A stretch of 64,000 nt of DNA from Schistosoma haematobium (Eukaryota > Platyhelminthes > Trematoda > Strigeidida > Schistosomatidae), in the NCBI RefSeq assembly GCF_000699445.3, contig NC_067195.1:12894787-12958786 (forward strand). The letters run 5' to 3'. Position 1 is the stretch's first letter, and every line of letters starts with the position of its first letter. A model generated the notes under the pieces. It saw nothing but the letters and a program-made list of their open reading frames with translations, searched no databases and had not been told where the DNA came from. Below are positions 14,901-28,545 of the stretch, in pieces. The position numbers were made by a program, and so were the translations under genes.

Positions 14901-17900
14901 TCTATAGGTAACGTTTGGTCGTTAGGAGTCCACCAATTTTTACGGGCTAACAGTAAATCGGTGGGGCACGAATAATCTGTTTTCCCGAAAGAATTCGGTA
15001 TTCGTCGTGCTCCTCAAACAACTTCCGAATAATATTTCTAGCTTCTCGGTAGTGAGATTTTGTCTTGTCAGTTCCCATTAACCTAAATCTTTCTCATGTT
15101 CTTCTCTTCTTACAGAGACTGACAAGAAAATCTTTATTGATTCACAGTGGGGAGTTTCTTGAACTCCTTGGTTTAGTCCAAGAGATGTGCTGTGCATTGA
15201 CGTTTTTGTGTACAGATTTCTGAATACATACGAAGCTGTTTCAATGAAAGACTCGTTCTACTGATCAATCTGACGAGAATAATGAGTGTATAATATCTTA
15301 CATATCTGCTTTATAAACTTTTGATCTAGCATGAGCTGATAGGTCCTTGTTATCGAAAACCATACGTAGAACAGAGACTAGGACTATGTGGTAACTTTTA
15401 CCTAGAGGTGGCATATAATGGAGGTTAGCGACGTCACGGGATCTGACTGTAAATCGTCTTTTGTAAGAAAATAGACCACATTTCAGATGTTAACAGTATA
15501 TAAACACATATTCTTTACTACGAGCACACAGGCCTGAAAACGTTCAATGTTGGAAGCGAATCGGTTAGAAGGACTGATGTATTTTTTCCAGAAAACCCGA
15601 AAGGTGGGTTTGATCTTTTTCTTCAGAAGCTGAGATAAATTCATCATACGTAGTCAGTACGAATCTATTGTTGTCTGCCTACATTTTAAGGCATGTCAGA
15701 ACCCCCTTGATGTACAAGTTTTTCTGTCTACCGTGAAATTCTCTCCAAGGCTTTAAGATATCAGCAAAATGAAGTGTTTCAGAAGATAGATTCCAAAGAG
15801 AGAACTTTATTGAATATGACAAAAGGAAAGTTCTCACCACAACACACAGAAGCCCAAAAAATAGAACAGACTATATCGACACTAATGAGCCAGTTATCTA
15901 AGTATGACTTTAATTAGTAAATCAGTGGCCAGTTAATACCCACTGGTTTGAAGTTATTGCTGAGAAAAGAACGAATTATATGATCAAAAATGTTGGAAAG
16001 TTGGTGTGAATTTCACCAAGATTACAACAACAGTAGTTTTATGTATTGACTGATGATGACTCCTAAGTCACTGTGTGTCTCCACAACAGGATGCTCAGTG
16101 TTATTCACTGTGTATATATCTGTACAGTGATAACTAATATACATCATAATGCACTTGGAAGCATTTATAAATTTTACACCATTCAGATAATTACTCGGGA
16201 CCATTTTGAATCGCTAAACTATCACTTTTAGTATTTGTCGCTTCACACATCTTGACATCGTCAACATATAACAAAGTCGACCATCATATAAGACTATGAC
16301 GGTCATCTACGTACGGGAGAAATAATGCTGACCCGATAACTGTATCCTGAGGCACTCTGACAGGAACAGTTTCTCAAATAGACAAATTTAAGTTCATCCG
16401 TCCTCTCTGTTGACGCCCAACTAGGAAATATTTTATCCACATTGATTAACTGACACCAATCCCGATATTACTTAACTTATGTAACAGCTAGTTGTGTGGT
16501 ACGTTGTCGAAAACCTTTCTGACGTCAAGGTAGAGTAAATCTATAGGTAACGTTTGGTCGTTAGGAGTCCACCAATTTTTACGGGCTAACAGTAAATCGG
16601 TGGGGCACGAATAATCTGTTTTCCCGAAAGAATTCGGTATTCGTCGTGCTCCTCAAACAACTTCCGAATAATATTTCTAGCTTCTCGGTAGTGAGATTTT
16701 GTCTTGTCAGTTCCCATTAACCTAAATCTTTCTCATGTTCTTCTCTTCTTACAGAGACTGACAAGAAAATCTTTATTGATTCACAGTGGGGAGTTTCTTG
16801 AACTCCTTGGTTTAGTCCAAGAGATGTGCTGTGCATTGACGTTTTTGTGTACAGATTTCTGAATACATACGAAGCTGTTTCAATGAAAGACTCGTTCTAC
16901 TGATCAATCTGACGAGAATAATGAGTGTATAATATCTTACATATCTGCTTTATAAACTTTTGATCTAGCATGAGCTGATAGGTCCTTGTTATCGAAAACC
17001 ATACGTAGAACAGAGACTAGGACTATGTGGTAACTTTTACCTAGAGGTGGCATATAATGGAGGTTAGCGACGTCACGGGATCTGACTGTAAATCGTCTTT
17101 TGTAAGAAAATAGACCACATTTCAGATGTTAACAGTATATAAACACATATTCTTTACTACGAGCACACAGGCCTGAAAACTTTCAATGTTGGAAGCGAAT
17201 CGGTTAGAAGGACTGATGTATTTTTTCCAGAAAACCCGAAAGGTGGGTTTGATCTTTTTCTTCAGAAGCTGAGATAAATTCATCATACGTAGTCAGTACG
17301 AATCTATTGTTGTCTGCCTACATTTTAAGGCATGTCAGAACCCCCTTGATGTACAAGTTTTTTCTGTCTACCGTGAAATTCTCTCCAAGGCTTTAAGATA
17401 TCAGCAAAATGAAGTGTTTCAGAAGATAGATTCCAAAGAGAGAACTTTATTGAATATGACAAAAGGAAAGTTCTCACCACAACACACAGAAGCCCAAAAA
17501 ATAGAACAGACTATATCGACACTAATGAGCCAGTTATCTAAGTATGACTTTAATTAGTAAATCAGTGGCCAGTTAATACCCACTGGTTTGAAGTTATTGC
17601 TGAGAAAAGAACGAATTATATGATCAAAAATGTTGGAAAGTTGGTGTGAATTTCACCAAGATTACAACAACAGTAGTTTTATGTATTGACTGATGATGAC
17701 TCCTAAGTCACTGTGTGTCTCCACAACAGGATGCTCAGTGTTATTCACTGTGTATATATCTGTACAGTGATAACTAATATACATCATAATGCACTTGGAA
17801 GCATTTATAAATTTTACACCATTCAGATAATTACTCGGGACCATTTTGAATCGCTAAACTATCACTTTTAGTATTTGTCGCTTCACACATCTTGACATCG

Positions 17901-20900
17901 TCAACATATAACAAAGTCGACCATCATATAAGACTATGACGGTCATCTACGTACGGGAGAAATAATGCTGACCCGATAACTGTATCCTGAGGCACTCTGA
18001 CAGGAACAGTTTCTCAAATAGACAAATTTAAGTTCATCCGTCCTCTCTGTTGACGCCCAACTAGGAAATATTTTATCCACATTGATTAACTGACACCAAT
18101 CCCGATATTACTTAACTTATGTAACAGCTAGTTGTGTGGTACGTTGTCGAAAACCTTTCTGACGTCAAGGTAGAGTAAATCTATAGGTAACGTTTGGTCG
18201 TTAGGAGTCCACCAATTTTTACGGGCTAACAGTAAATCGGTGGGGCACGAATAATCTGTTTTCCCGAAAGAATTCGGTATTCGTCGTGCTCCTCAAACAA
18301 CTTCCGAATAATATTTCTAGCTTCTCGGTAGTGAGATTTTGTCTTGTCAGTTCCCATTAACCTAAATCTTTCTCATGTTCTTCTCTTCTTACAGAGACTG
18401 ACAAGAAAATCTTTATTGATTCACAGTGGGGAGTTTCTTGAACTCCTTAGTTTAGTCCAAGAGATGTGCTGTGCATTGACGTTTTTGTGTACAGATTTCT
18501 GAATACATACGAAGCTGTTTCAATGAAAGACTCGTTCTACTGATCAATCTGACGAGAATAATGAGTGTATAATATCTTACATATCTGCTTTATAAACTTT
18601 TGATCTAGCATGAGCTGATAGGTCCTTGTTATCGAAAACCATACGTAGAACAGAGACTAGGACTATGTGGTAACTTTTACCTAGAGGTGGCATATAATGG
18701 AGGTTAGCGACGTCACGGGATCTGACTGTAAATCGTCTTTTGTAAGAAAATAGACCACATTTCAGATGTTAACAGTATATAAACACATATTCTTTACTAC
18801 GAGCACACAGGCCTGAAAACTTTCAATGTTGGAAGCGAATCGGTTAGAAGGACTGATGTATTTTTTCCAGAAAACCCGAAAGGTGGGTTTGATCTTTTTC
18901 TTCAGAAGCTGAGATAAATTCATCATACGTAGTCAGTACGAATCTATTGTTGTCTGCCTACATTTTAAGGCATGTCAGAACCCCCTTGATGTACAAGTTT
19001 TTCTGTCTACCGTGAAATTCTCTCCAAGGCTTTAAGATATCAGCAAAATGAAGTGTTTCAGAAGATAGATTCCAAAGAGAGAACTTTATTGAATATGACA
19101 AAAGGAAAGTTCTCACCACAACACACAGAAGCCCAAAAAATAGAACAGACTATATCGACACTAATGAGCCAGTTATCTAAGTATGACTTTAATTAGTAAA
19201 TCAGTGGCCAGTTAATACCCACTGGTTTGAAGTTATTGCTGAGAAAAGAACGAATTATATGATCAAAAATGTTGGAAAGTTGGTGTGAATTTCACCAAGA
19301 TTACAACAACAGTAGTTTTATGTATTGACTGATGATGACTCCTAAGTCACTGTGTGTCTCCACAACAGGATGCTCAGTGTTATTCACTGTGTATATATCT
19401 GTACAGTGATAACTAATATACATCATAATGCACTTGGAAGCATTTATAAATTTTACACCATTCAGATAATTACTCGGGACCATTTTGAATCGCTAAACTA
19501 TCACTTTTAGTATTTGTCGCTTCACACATCTTGACATCGTCAACATATAACAAAGTCGACCATCATATAAGACTATGACGGTCATCTACGTACGGGAGAA
19601 ATAATGCTGACCCGATAACTGTATCCTGAGGCACTCTGACAGGAACAGTTTCTCAAATAGACAAATTTAAGTTCATCCGTCCTCTCTGTTGACGCCCAAC
19701 TAGGAAATATTTTATCCACATTGATTAACTGACACCAATCCCGATATTACTTAACTTATGTAACAGCTAGTTGTGTGGTACGTTGTCGAAAACCTTTCTG
19801 ACGTCAAGGTAGAGTAAATCTATAGGTAACGTTTGGTCGTTAGGAGTCCACCAATTTTTACGGGCTAACAGTAAATCGGTGGGGCACGAATAATCTGTTT
19901 TCCCGAAAGAATTCGGTATTCGTCGTGCTCCTCAAACAACTTCCGAATAATATTTCTAGCTTCTCGGTAGTGAGATTTTGTCTTGTCAGTTCCCATTAAC
20001 CTAAATCTTTCTCATGTTCTTCTCTTCTTACAGAGACTGACAAGAAAATCTTTATTGATTCACAGTGGGGAGTTTCTTGAACTCCTTGGTTTAGTCCAAG
20101 AGATGTGCTGTGCATTGACGTTTTTGTGTACAGATTTCTGAATACATACGAAGCTGTTTCAATGAAAGACTCGTTCTACTGATCAATCTGACGAGAATAA
20201 TGAGTGTATAATATCTTACATATCTGCTTTATAAACTTTTGATCTAGCATGAGCTGATAGGTCCTTGTTATCGAAAACCATACGTAGAACAGAGACTAGG
20301 ACTATGTGGTAACTTTTACCTAGAGGTGGCATATAATGGAGGTTAGCGACGTCACGGGATCTGACTGTAAATCGTCTTTTGTAAGAAAATAGACCACATT
20401 TCAGATGTTAACAGTATATAAACACATATTCTTTACTACGAGCACACAGGCCTGAAAACTTTCAATGTTGGAAGCGAATCGGTTAGAAGGACTGATGTAT
20501 TTTTTCCAGAAAACCCGAAAGGTGGGTTTGATCTTTTTCTTCAGAAGCTGAGATAAATTCATCATACGTAGTCAGTACGAATCTATTGTTGTCTGCCTAC
20601 ATTTTAAGGCATGTCAGAACCCCTTGATGTACAAGTTTTTTCTGTCTACCGTGAAATTCTCTCCAAGGCTTTAAGATATCAGCAAAATGAAGTGTTTCAG
20701 AAGATAGATTCCAAAGAGAGAACTTTATTGAATATGACAAAAGGAAAGTTCTCACCACAACACACAGAAGCCCAAAAAATAGAACAGACTATATCGACAC
20801 TAATGAGCCAGTTATCTAAGTATGACTTTAATTAGTAAATCAGTGGCCAGTTAATACCCACTGGTTTGAAGTTATTGCTGAGAAAAGAACGAATTATATG

Positions 20901-23900
20901 ATCAAAAATGTTGGAAAGTTGGTGTGAATTTCACCAAGATTACAACAACAGTAGTTTTATGTATTGACTGATGATGACTCCTAAGTCACTGTGTGTCTCC
21001 ACAACAGGATGCTCAGTGTTATTCACTGTGTATATATCTGTACAGTGATAACTAATATACATCATAATGCACTTGGAAGCATTTATAAATTTTACACCAT
21101 TCAGATAATTACTCGGGACCATTTTGAATCACTAAACTATCACTTTTAGTATTTGTCGCTTCACACATCTTGACATCGTCAACATATAACAAAGTCGACC
21201 ATCATATAAGACTATGACGGTCATCTACGTACGGGAGAAATAATGCTGACCCGATAACTGTATCCTGAGGCACTCTGACAGGAACAGTTTCTCAAATAGA
21301 CAAATTTAAGTTCATCCGTCCTCTCTGTTGACGCCCAACTAGGAAATATTTTATCCACATTGATTAACTGACACCAATCCCGATATTACTTAACTTATGT
21401 AACAGCTAGTTGTGTGGTACGTTGTCGAAAACCTTTCTGACGTCAAGGTAGAGTAAATCTATAGGTAACGTTTGGTCGTTAGGAGTCCACCAATTTTTAC
21501 GGGCTAACAGTAAATCGGTGGGGCACGAATAATCTGTTTTCCCGAAAGAATTCGGTATTCGTCGTGCTCCTCAAACAACTTCCGAATAATATTTCTAGCT
21601 TCTCGGTAGTGAGATTTTGTCTTGTCAGTTCCCATTAACCTAAATCTTTCTCATGTTCTTCTCTTCTTACAGAGACTGACAAGAAAATCTTTATTGATTC
21701 ACAGTGGGGAGTTTCTTGAACTCCTTGGTTTAGTCCAAGAGATGTGCTGTGCATTGACGTTTTTGTGTACAGATTTCTGAATACATACGAAGCTGTTTCA
21801 ATGAAAGACTCGTTCTACTGATCAATCTGACGAGAATAATGAGTGTATAATATCTTACATATCTGCTTTATAAACTTTTGATCTAGCATGAGCTGATAGG
21901 TCCTTGTTATCGAAAACCATACGTAGAACAGAGACTAGGACTATGTGGTAACTTTTACCTAGAGGTGGCATATAATGGAGGTTAGCGACGTCACGGGATC
22001 TGACTGTAAATCGTCTTTTGTAAGAAAATAGACCACATTTCAGATGTTAACAGTATATAAACACATATTCTTTACTACGAGCACACAGGCCTGAAAACTT
22101 TCAATGTTGGAAGCGAATCGGTTAGAAGGACTGATGTATTTTTTCCAGAAAACCCGAAAGGTGGGTTTGATCTTTTTCTTCAGAAGCTGAGATAAATTCA
22201 TCATACGTAGTCAGTACGAATCTATTGTTGTCTGCCTACATTTTAAGGCATGTCAGAACCCCCTTGATGTACAAGTTTTTCTGTCTACCGTGAAATTCTC
22301 TCCAAGGCTTTAAGATATCAGCAAAATGAAGTGTTTCAGAAGATAGATTCCAAAGAGAGAACTTTATTGAATATGACAAAAGGAAAGTTCTCACCACAAC
22401 ACACAGAAGCCCAAAAAATAGAACAGACTATATCGACACTAATGAGCCAGTTATCTAAGTATGACTTTAATTAGTAAATCAGTGGCCAGTTAATACCCAC
22501 TGGTTTGAAGTTATTGCTGAGAAAAGAACGAATTATATGATCAAAAATGTTGGAAAGTTGGTGTGAATTTCACCAAGATTACAACAACAGTAGTTTTATG
22601 TATTGACTGATGATGACTCCTAAGTCACTGTGTGTCTCCACAACAGGATGCTCAGTGTTATTCACTGTGTATATATCTGTACAGTGATAACTAATATACA
22701 TCATAATGCACTTGGAAGCATTTATAAATTTTACACCATTCAGATAATTACTCGGGACCATTTTGAATCGCTAAACTATCACTTTTAGTATTTGTCGCTT
22801 CACACATCTTGACATCGTCAACATATAACAAAGTCGACCATCATATAAGACTATGACGGTCATCTACGTACGGGAGAAATAATGCTGACCCGATAACTGT
22901 ATCCTGAGGCACTCTGACAGGAACAGTTTCTCAAATAGACAAATTTAAGTTCATCCGTCCTCTCTGTTGACGCCCAACTAGGAAATATTTTATCCACATT
23001 GATTAACTGACACCAATCCCGATATTACTTAACTTATGTAACAGCTAGTTGTGTGGTACGTTGTCGAAAACCTTTCTGACGTCAAGGTAGAGTAAATCTA
23101 TAGGTAACGTTTGGTCGTTAGGAGTCCACCAATTTTTACGGGCTAACAGTAAATCGGTGGGGCACGAATAATCTGTTTTCCCGAAAGAATTCGGTATTCG
23201 TCGTGCTCCTCAAACAACTTCCGAATAATATTTCTAGCTTCTCGGTAGTGAGATTTTGTCTTGTCAGTTCCCATTAACCTAAATCTTTCTCATGTTCTTC
23301 TCTTCTTACAGAGACTGACAAGAAAATCTTTATTGATTCACAGTGGGGAGTTTCTTGAACTCCTTGGTTTAGTCCAAGAGATGTGCTGTGCATTGACGTT
23401 TTTGTGTACAGATTTCTGAATACATACGAAGCTGTTTCAATGAAAGACTCGTTCTACTGATCAATCTGACGAGAATAATGAGTGTATAATATCTTACATA
23501 TCTGCTTTATAAACTTTTGATCTAGCATGAGCTGATAGGTCCTTGTTATCGAAAACCATACGTAGAACAGAGACTAGGACTATGTGGTAACTTTTACCTA
23601 GAGGTGGCATATAATGGAGGTTAGCGACGTCACGGGATCTGACTGTAAATCGTCTTTTGTAAGAAAATAGACCACATTTCAGATGTTAACAGTATATAAA
23701 CACATATTCTTCACTACGAGCACACAGGCCTGAAAACTTTCAATGTTGGAAGCGAATCGGTTAGAAGGACTGATGTATTTTTTCCAGAAAACCCGAAAGG
23801 TGGGTTTGATCTTTTTCTTCAGAAGCTGAGATAAATTCATCATACGTAGTCAGTACGAATCTATTGTTGTCTGCCTACATTTTAAGGCATGTCAGAACCC

Positions 23901-24906
23901 CCTTGATGTACAAGTTTTTTCTGTCTACCGTGAAATTCTCTCCAAGGCTTTAAGATATCAGCAAAATGAAGTGTTTCAGAAGATAGATTCCAAAGAGAGA
24001 ACTTTATTGAATATGACAAAAGGAAAGTTCTCACCACAACACACAGAAGCCCAAAAAATAGAACAGACTATATCGACACTAATGAGCCAGTTATCTAAGT
24101 ATGACTTTAATTAGTAAATCAGTGGCCAGTTAATACCCACTGGTTTGAAGTTATTGCTGAGAAAAGAACGAATTATATGATCAAAAATGTTGGAAAGTTG
24201 GTGTGAATTTCACCAAGATTACAACAACAGTAGTTTTATGTATTGACTGATGATGACTCCTAAGTCACTGTGTGTCTCCACAACAGGATGCTCAGTGTTA
24301 TTCACTGTGTATATATCTGTACAGTGATAACTAATATACATCATAATGCACTTGGAAGCATTTATAAATTTTACACCATTCAGATAATTACTCGGGACCA
24401 TTTTGAATCGCTAAACTATCACTTTTAGTATTTGTCGCTTCACACATCTTGACATCGTCAACATATAACAAAGTCGACCATCATATAAGACTATGACGGT
24501 CATCTACGTACGGGAGAAATAATGCTGACCCGATAACTGTATCCTGAGGCACTCTGACAGGAACAGTTTCTCAAATAGACAAATTTAAGTTCATCCGTCC
24601 TCTCTGTTGACGCCCAACTAGGAAATATTTTATCCACATTGATTAACTGACACCAATCCCGATATTACTTAACTTATGTAACAGCTAGTTGTGTGGTACG
24701 TTGTCGAAAACCTTTCTGACGTCAAGGTAGAGTAAATCTATAGGTAACGTTTGGTCGTTAGGAGTCCACCAATTTTTACGGGCTAACAGTAAATCGGTGG
24801 GGCACGAATAATCTGTTTTCCCGAAAGAATTCGGTATTCGTCGTGCTCCTCAAACAACTTCCGAATAATATTTCTAGCTTCTCGGTAGTGAGATTTTGTC
24901 TTGTCA

Positions 24907-27900
24907 GTGCCCATTAACCTAAATCTTTCTCATGTTCTTCTCTTCTTACAGAGACTGACAAGAAAATCTTTATTGATTCACAGTGGGAGTTTCTTGAACT
25001 CCTTGGTTTAGTCCAAGAGATGTGCTGTGCATTGACGTTTTTGTGTACAGATTTCTGAATACATACGAAGCTGTTTCAATGAAAGACTCGTTCTGCTGAT
25101 CAATCTGACGAGAATAATGAGTGTATAATATCTTACATATCTGCTTTATAAACTTTTGATCTAGCATGAGCTGATAGGTCCTTGTTATCGAAAACCATAC
25201 GTAGAACAGAGACTAGGACTATGTGGTAACTTTTACCTAGAGGTGGCATATAATGGAGGTTAGCGACGTCACGGGATCTGACTGTAAATCGTCTTTTGTA
25301 AGAAAATAGACCACATTTCAGATGTTAACAGTATATAAACACATATTCTTTACTACGAGCACACAGGCCTGAAAACTTTCAATGTTGGAAGCGAATCGGT
25401 TAGAAGGACTGATGTATTTTTTCCAGAAAACCCGAAAGGTGGGTTTGATCTTTTCTTCAGAAGCTGAGATAAATTCATCATACGTAGTCAGTACGAATCT
25501 ATTGTTGTCTGCCTACATTTTAAGGCATGTCAGAACCCCCTTGATGTACAAGTTTTTTCTGTCTACCGTGAAATTCTCTCCAAGGCTTTAAGATATCAGC
25601 AAAATGAAGTGTTTCAGAAGATAGATTCCAAAGAGAGAACTTTATTGAATATGACAAAAGGAAAGTTCTCACCACAACACACAGAAGCCCAAAAATAGAA
25701 CAGACTATATCGACACTAATGAGCCAGTTATCTAAGTATGACTTTAATTAGTAAATCAGTGGCCAGTTAATACCCACTGGTTTGAAGTTATTGCTGAGAA
25801 AAGAACGAATTATATGATCAAAAATGTTGGAAAGTTGGTGTGAATTTCACCAAGATTACAACAACAGTAGTTTTATGTATTGACTGATGATGACTCCTAA
25901 GTCACTGTGTGTCTCCACAACAGGATGCTCAGTGTTATTCACTGTGTATATATCTGTACAGTGATAACTAATATACATCATAATGCACTTGGAAGCATTT
26001 ATAAATTTTACACCATTCAGATAATTACTCGGGACCATTTTGAATCGCTAAACTATCACTTTTAGTATTTGTCGCTTCACACATCTTGACATCGTCAACA
26101 TATAACAAAGTCGACCATCATATAAGACTATGACGGTCATCTACGTACGGGAGAAATAATGCTGACCCGATAACTGTATCCTGAGGCACTCTGCCAGGAA
26201 CAGTTTCTCAAATAGACAAATTTAAGTTCATCCGTCCTCTCTGTTGACGCCCAACTAGGAAATATTTTATCCACATTGATTAACTGACACCAATCCCGAT
26301 ATTACTTAACTTATGTAACAGCTAGTTGTGTGGTACGTTGTCGAAAACCTTTCTGACGTCAAGGTAGAGTAAATCTATAGGTAACGTTTGGTCGTTAGGA
26401 GTCCACCAATTTTTACGGGCTAACAGTAAATCGGTGGGGCACGAATAATCTGTTTTCCCGAAAGAATTCGGTATTCGTCGTGCTCCTCAAACAACTTCCG
26501 AATAATATTTCTAGCTTCTCGGTAGTGAGATTTTGTCTTGTCAGTGCCCATTAACCTAAATCTTTCTCATGTTCTTCTCTTCTTACAGAGACTGACAAGA
26601 AAATCTTTATTGATTCACAGTGGGGAGTTTCTTGAACTCCTTGGTTTAGTCCAAGAGATGTGCTGTGCATTGACGTTTTTGTGTACAGATTTCTGAATAC
26701 ATACGAAGCTGTTTCAATGAAAGACTCGTTCTGCTGATCAATCTGACGAGAATAATGAGTGTATAATATCTTACATATCTGCTTTATAAACTTTTGATCT
26801 AGCATGAGCTGATAGGTCCTTGTTATCGAAAACCATACGTAGAACAGAGACTAGGACTATGTGGTAACTTTTACCTAGAGGTGGCATATAATGGAGGTTA
26901 GCGACGTCACGGGATCTGACTGTAAATCGTCTTTTGTAAGAAAATAGACCACATTTCAGATGTTAACAGTATATAAACACATATTCTTTACTACGAGCAC
27001 ACAGGCCTGAAAACGTTCAATGTTGGAAGCGAATCGGTTAGAAGGACTGATGTATTTTTTCCAGAAAACCCGAAAGGTGGGTTTGATCTTTTTCTTCAGA
27101 AGCTGAGATAAATTCATCATACGTAGTCAGTACGAATCTATTGTTGTCTGCCTACATTTTAAGGCATGTCAGAACCCCTTGATGTACAAGTTTTTCTGTC
27201 TACCGTGAAATTCTCTCCAAGGCTTTAAGATATCAGCAAAATGAAGTGTTTCAGAAGATAGATTCCAAAGAGAGAACTTGACTGAATATGACAAAAGGAA
27301 AGTTCTCACCACAACACACAGAAGCCCAAAAAATAGAACAGACTATATCGACACTAATGAGCCAGTTATCTAAGTATGACTTTAATTAGTAAATCAGTGG
27401 CCAGTTAATACCCACTGGTTTGAAGTTATTGCTGAGAAAAGAACGAATTATATGATCAAAAATGTTGGAAAGTTGGTGTGAATTTCACCAAGATTACAAC
27501 AACAGTAGTTTTATGTATTGACTGATGATGACTCCTAAGTCACTGTGTGTCTCCACAACAGGATGCTCAGTGTTATTCACTGTGTATATATCTGTACAGT
27601 GATAACTAATATACATCATAATGCACTTGGAAGCATTTATAAATTTTACACCATTCAGATAATTACTCGGGACCATTTTGAATCGCTAAACTATCACTTT
27701 TAGTATTTGTCGCTTCACACATCTTGACATCGTCAACATATAACAAAGTCGACCATCATATAAGACTATGACGGTCATCTACGTACGGGAGAAATAATGC
27801 TGACCCGATAACTGTATCCTGAGGCACTCTGACAGGAACAGTTTCTCAAATAGACAAATTTAAGTTCATCCGTCCTCTCTGTTGACGCCCAACTAGGAAA

Positions 27901-28545
27901 TATTTTATCCACATTGATTAACTGACACCAATCCCGATATTACTTAACTTATGTAACAGCTAGTTGTGTGGTACGTTGTCGAAAACCTTTCTGACGTCAA
28001 GGTAGAGTAAATCTATAGGTAACGTTTGGTCGTTAGGAGTCCACCAATTTTTACGGGCTAACAGTAAATCGGTGGGGCACGAATAATCTGTTTTCCCGAA
28101 AGAATTCGGTATTCGTCGTGCTCCTCAAACAACTTCCGAATAATATTTCTAGCTTCTCGGTAGTGAGATTTTGTCTTGTCAGTGCCCATTAACCTAAATC
28201 TTTCTCATGTTCTTCTCTTCTTACAGAGACTGACAAGAAAATCTTTATTGATTCACAGTGGGGAGTTTCTTGAACTCCTTGGTTTAGTCCAAGAGATGTG
28301 CTGTGCATTGACGTTTTTGTGTACAGATTTCTGAATACATACGAAGCTGTTTCAATGAAAGACTCGTTCTACTGATCAATCTGACGAGAATAATGAGTGT
28401 ATAATATCTTACATATCTGCTTTATAAACTTTTGATCTAGCATGAGCTGATAGGTCCTTGTTATCGAAAACCATACGTAGAACAGAGACTAGGACTATGT
28501 GGTAACTTTTACCTAGAGGTGGCATATAATGGAGTTTAGCGACTT
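24907..28545. repeat. Right-edge units of the array carrying private variants
   Basis: The last two full units and the terminal partial unit share substitutions not seen further left. A T-to-G change appears at 24,909, 26,546 and 28,184. An A-to-G change appears at 25,095 and 26,733 but not in the final partial unit (~28,372). Single-unit changes include an A-to-C at 26,194, two substitutions at 27,280 and 27,282, and loss of one G in a G run near 24,985. This is the pattern expected at an array border, where homogenisation is weaker. Confidence 0.75.

Larger units (their letters stand above)
1..28545. repeat. Tandem array (macrosatellite) of a ~1.64-kb LINE-derived unit, 17.4 copies
   Basis: The same sequence recurs head to tail with unit starts at 1, 1639, 3276 and 4915, and so on to a last start at 27,856. 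Spacing is 1,637-1,640 bp. Seventeen units are complete and an eighteenth stops at about 28,545. The left end is cut by the window edge, so the true copy number is unknown. Units look nearly identical: most differences are one-base changes in homopolymers (C4/C5, T5/T6, A5/A6) plus a handful of substitutions. Every unit carries the same 60-codon minus-strand open stretch ending in a DLGV motif. On the minus strand much of the unit is a decayed non-LTR retrotransposon polymerase. No unit encodes an intact protein. Homogenisation by unequal exchange or recent amplification would explain the similarity. Confidence 0.97.

Noticed and set aside
1..28545. CRISPR-like or phage-type repeat array
   Set aside because: The units are 1.64 kb without spacers and the context is a eukaryotic split gene with LINEs; it is a macrosatellite.
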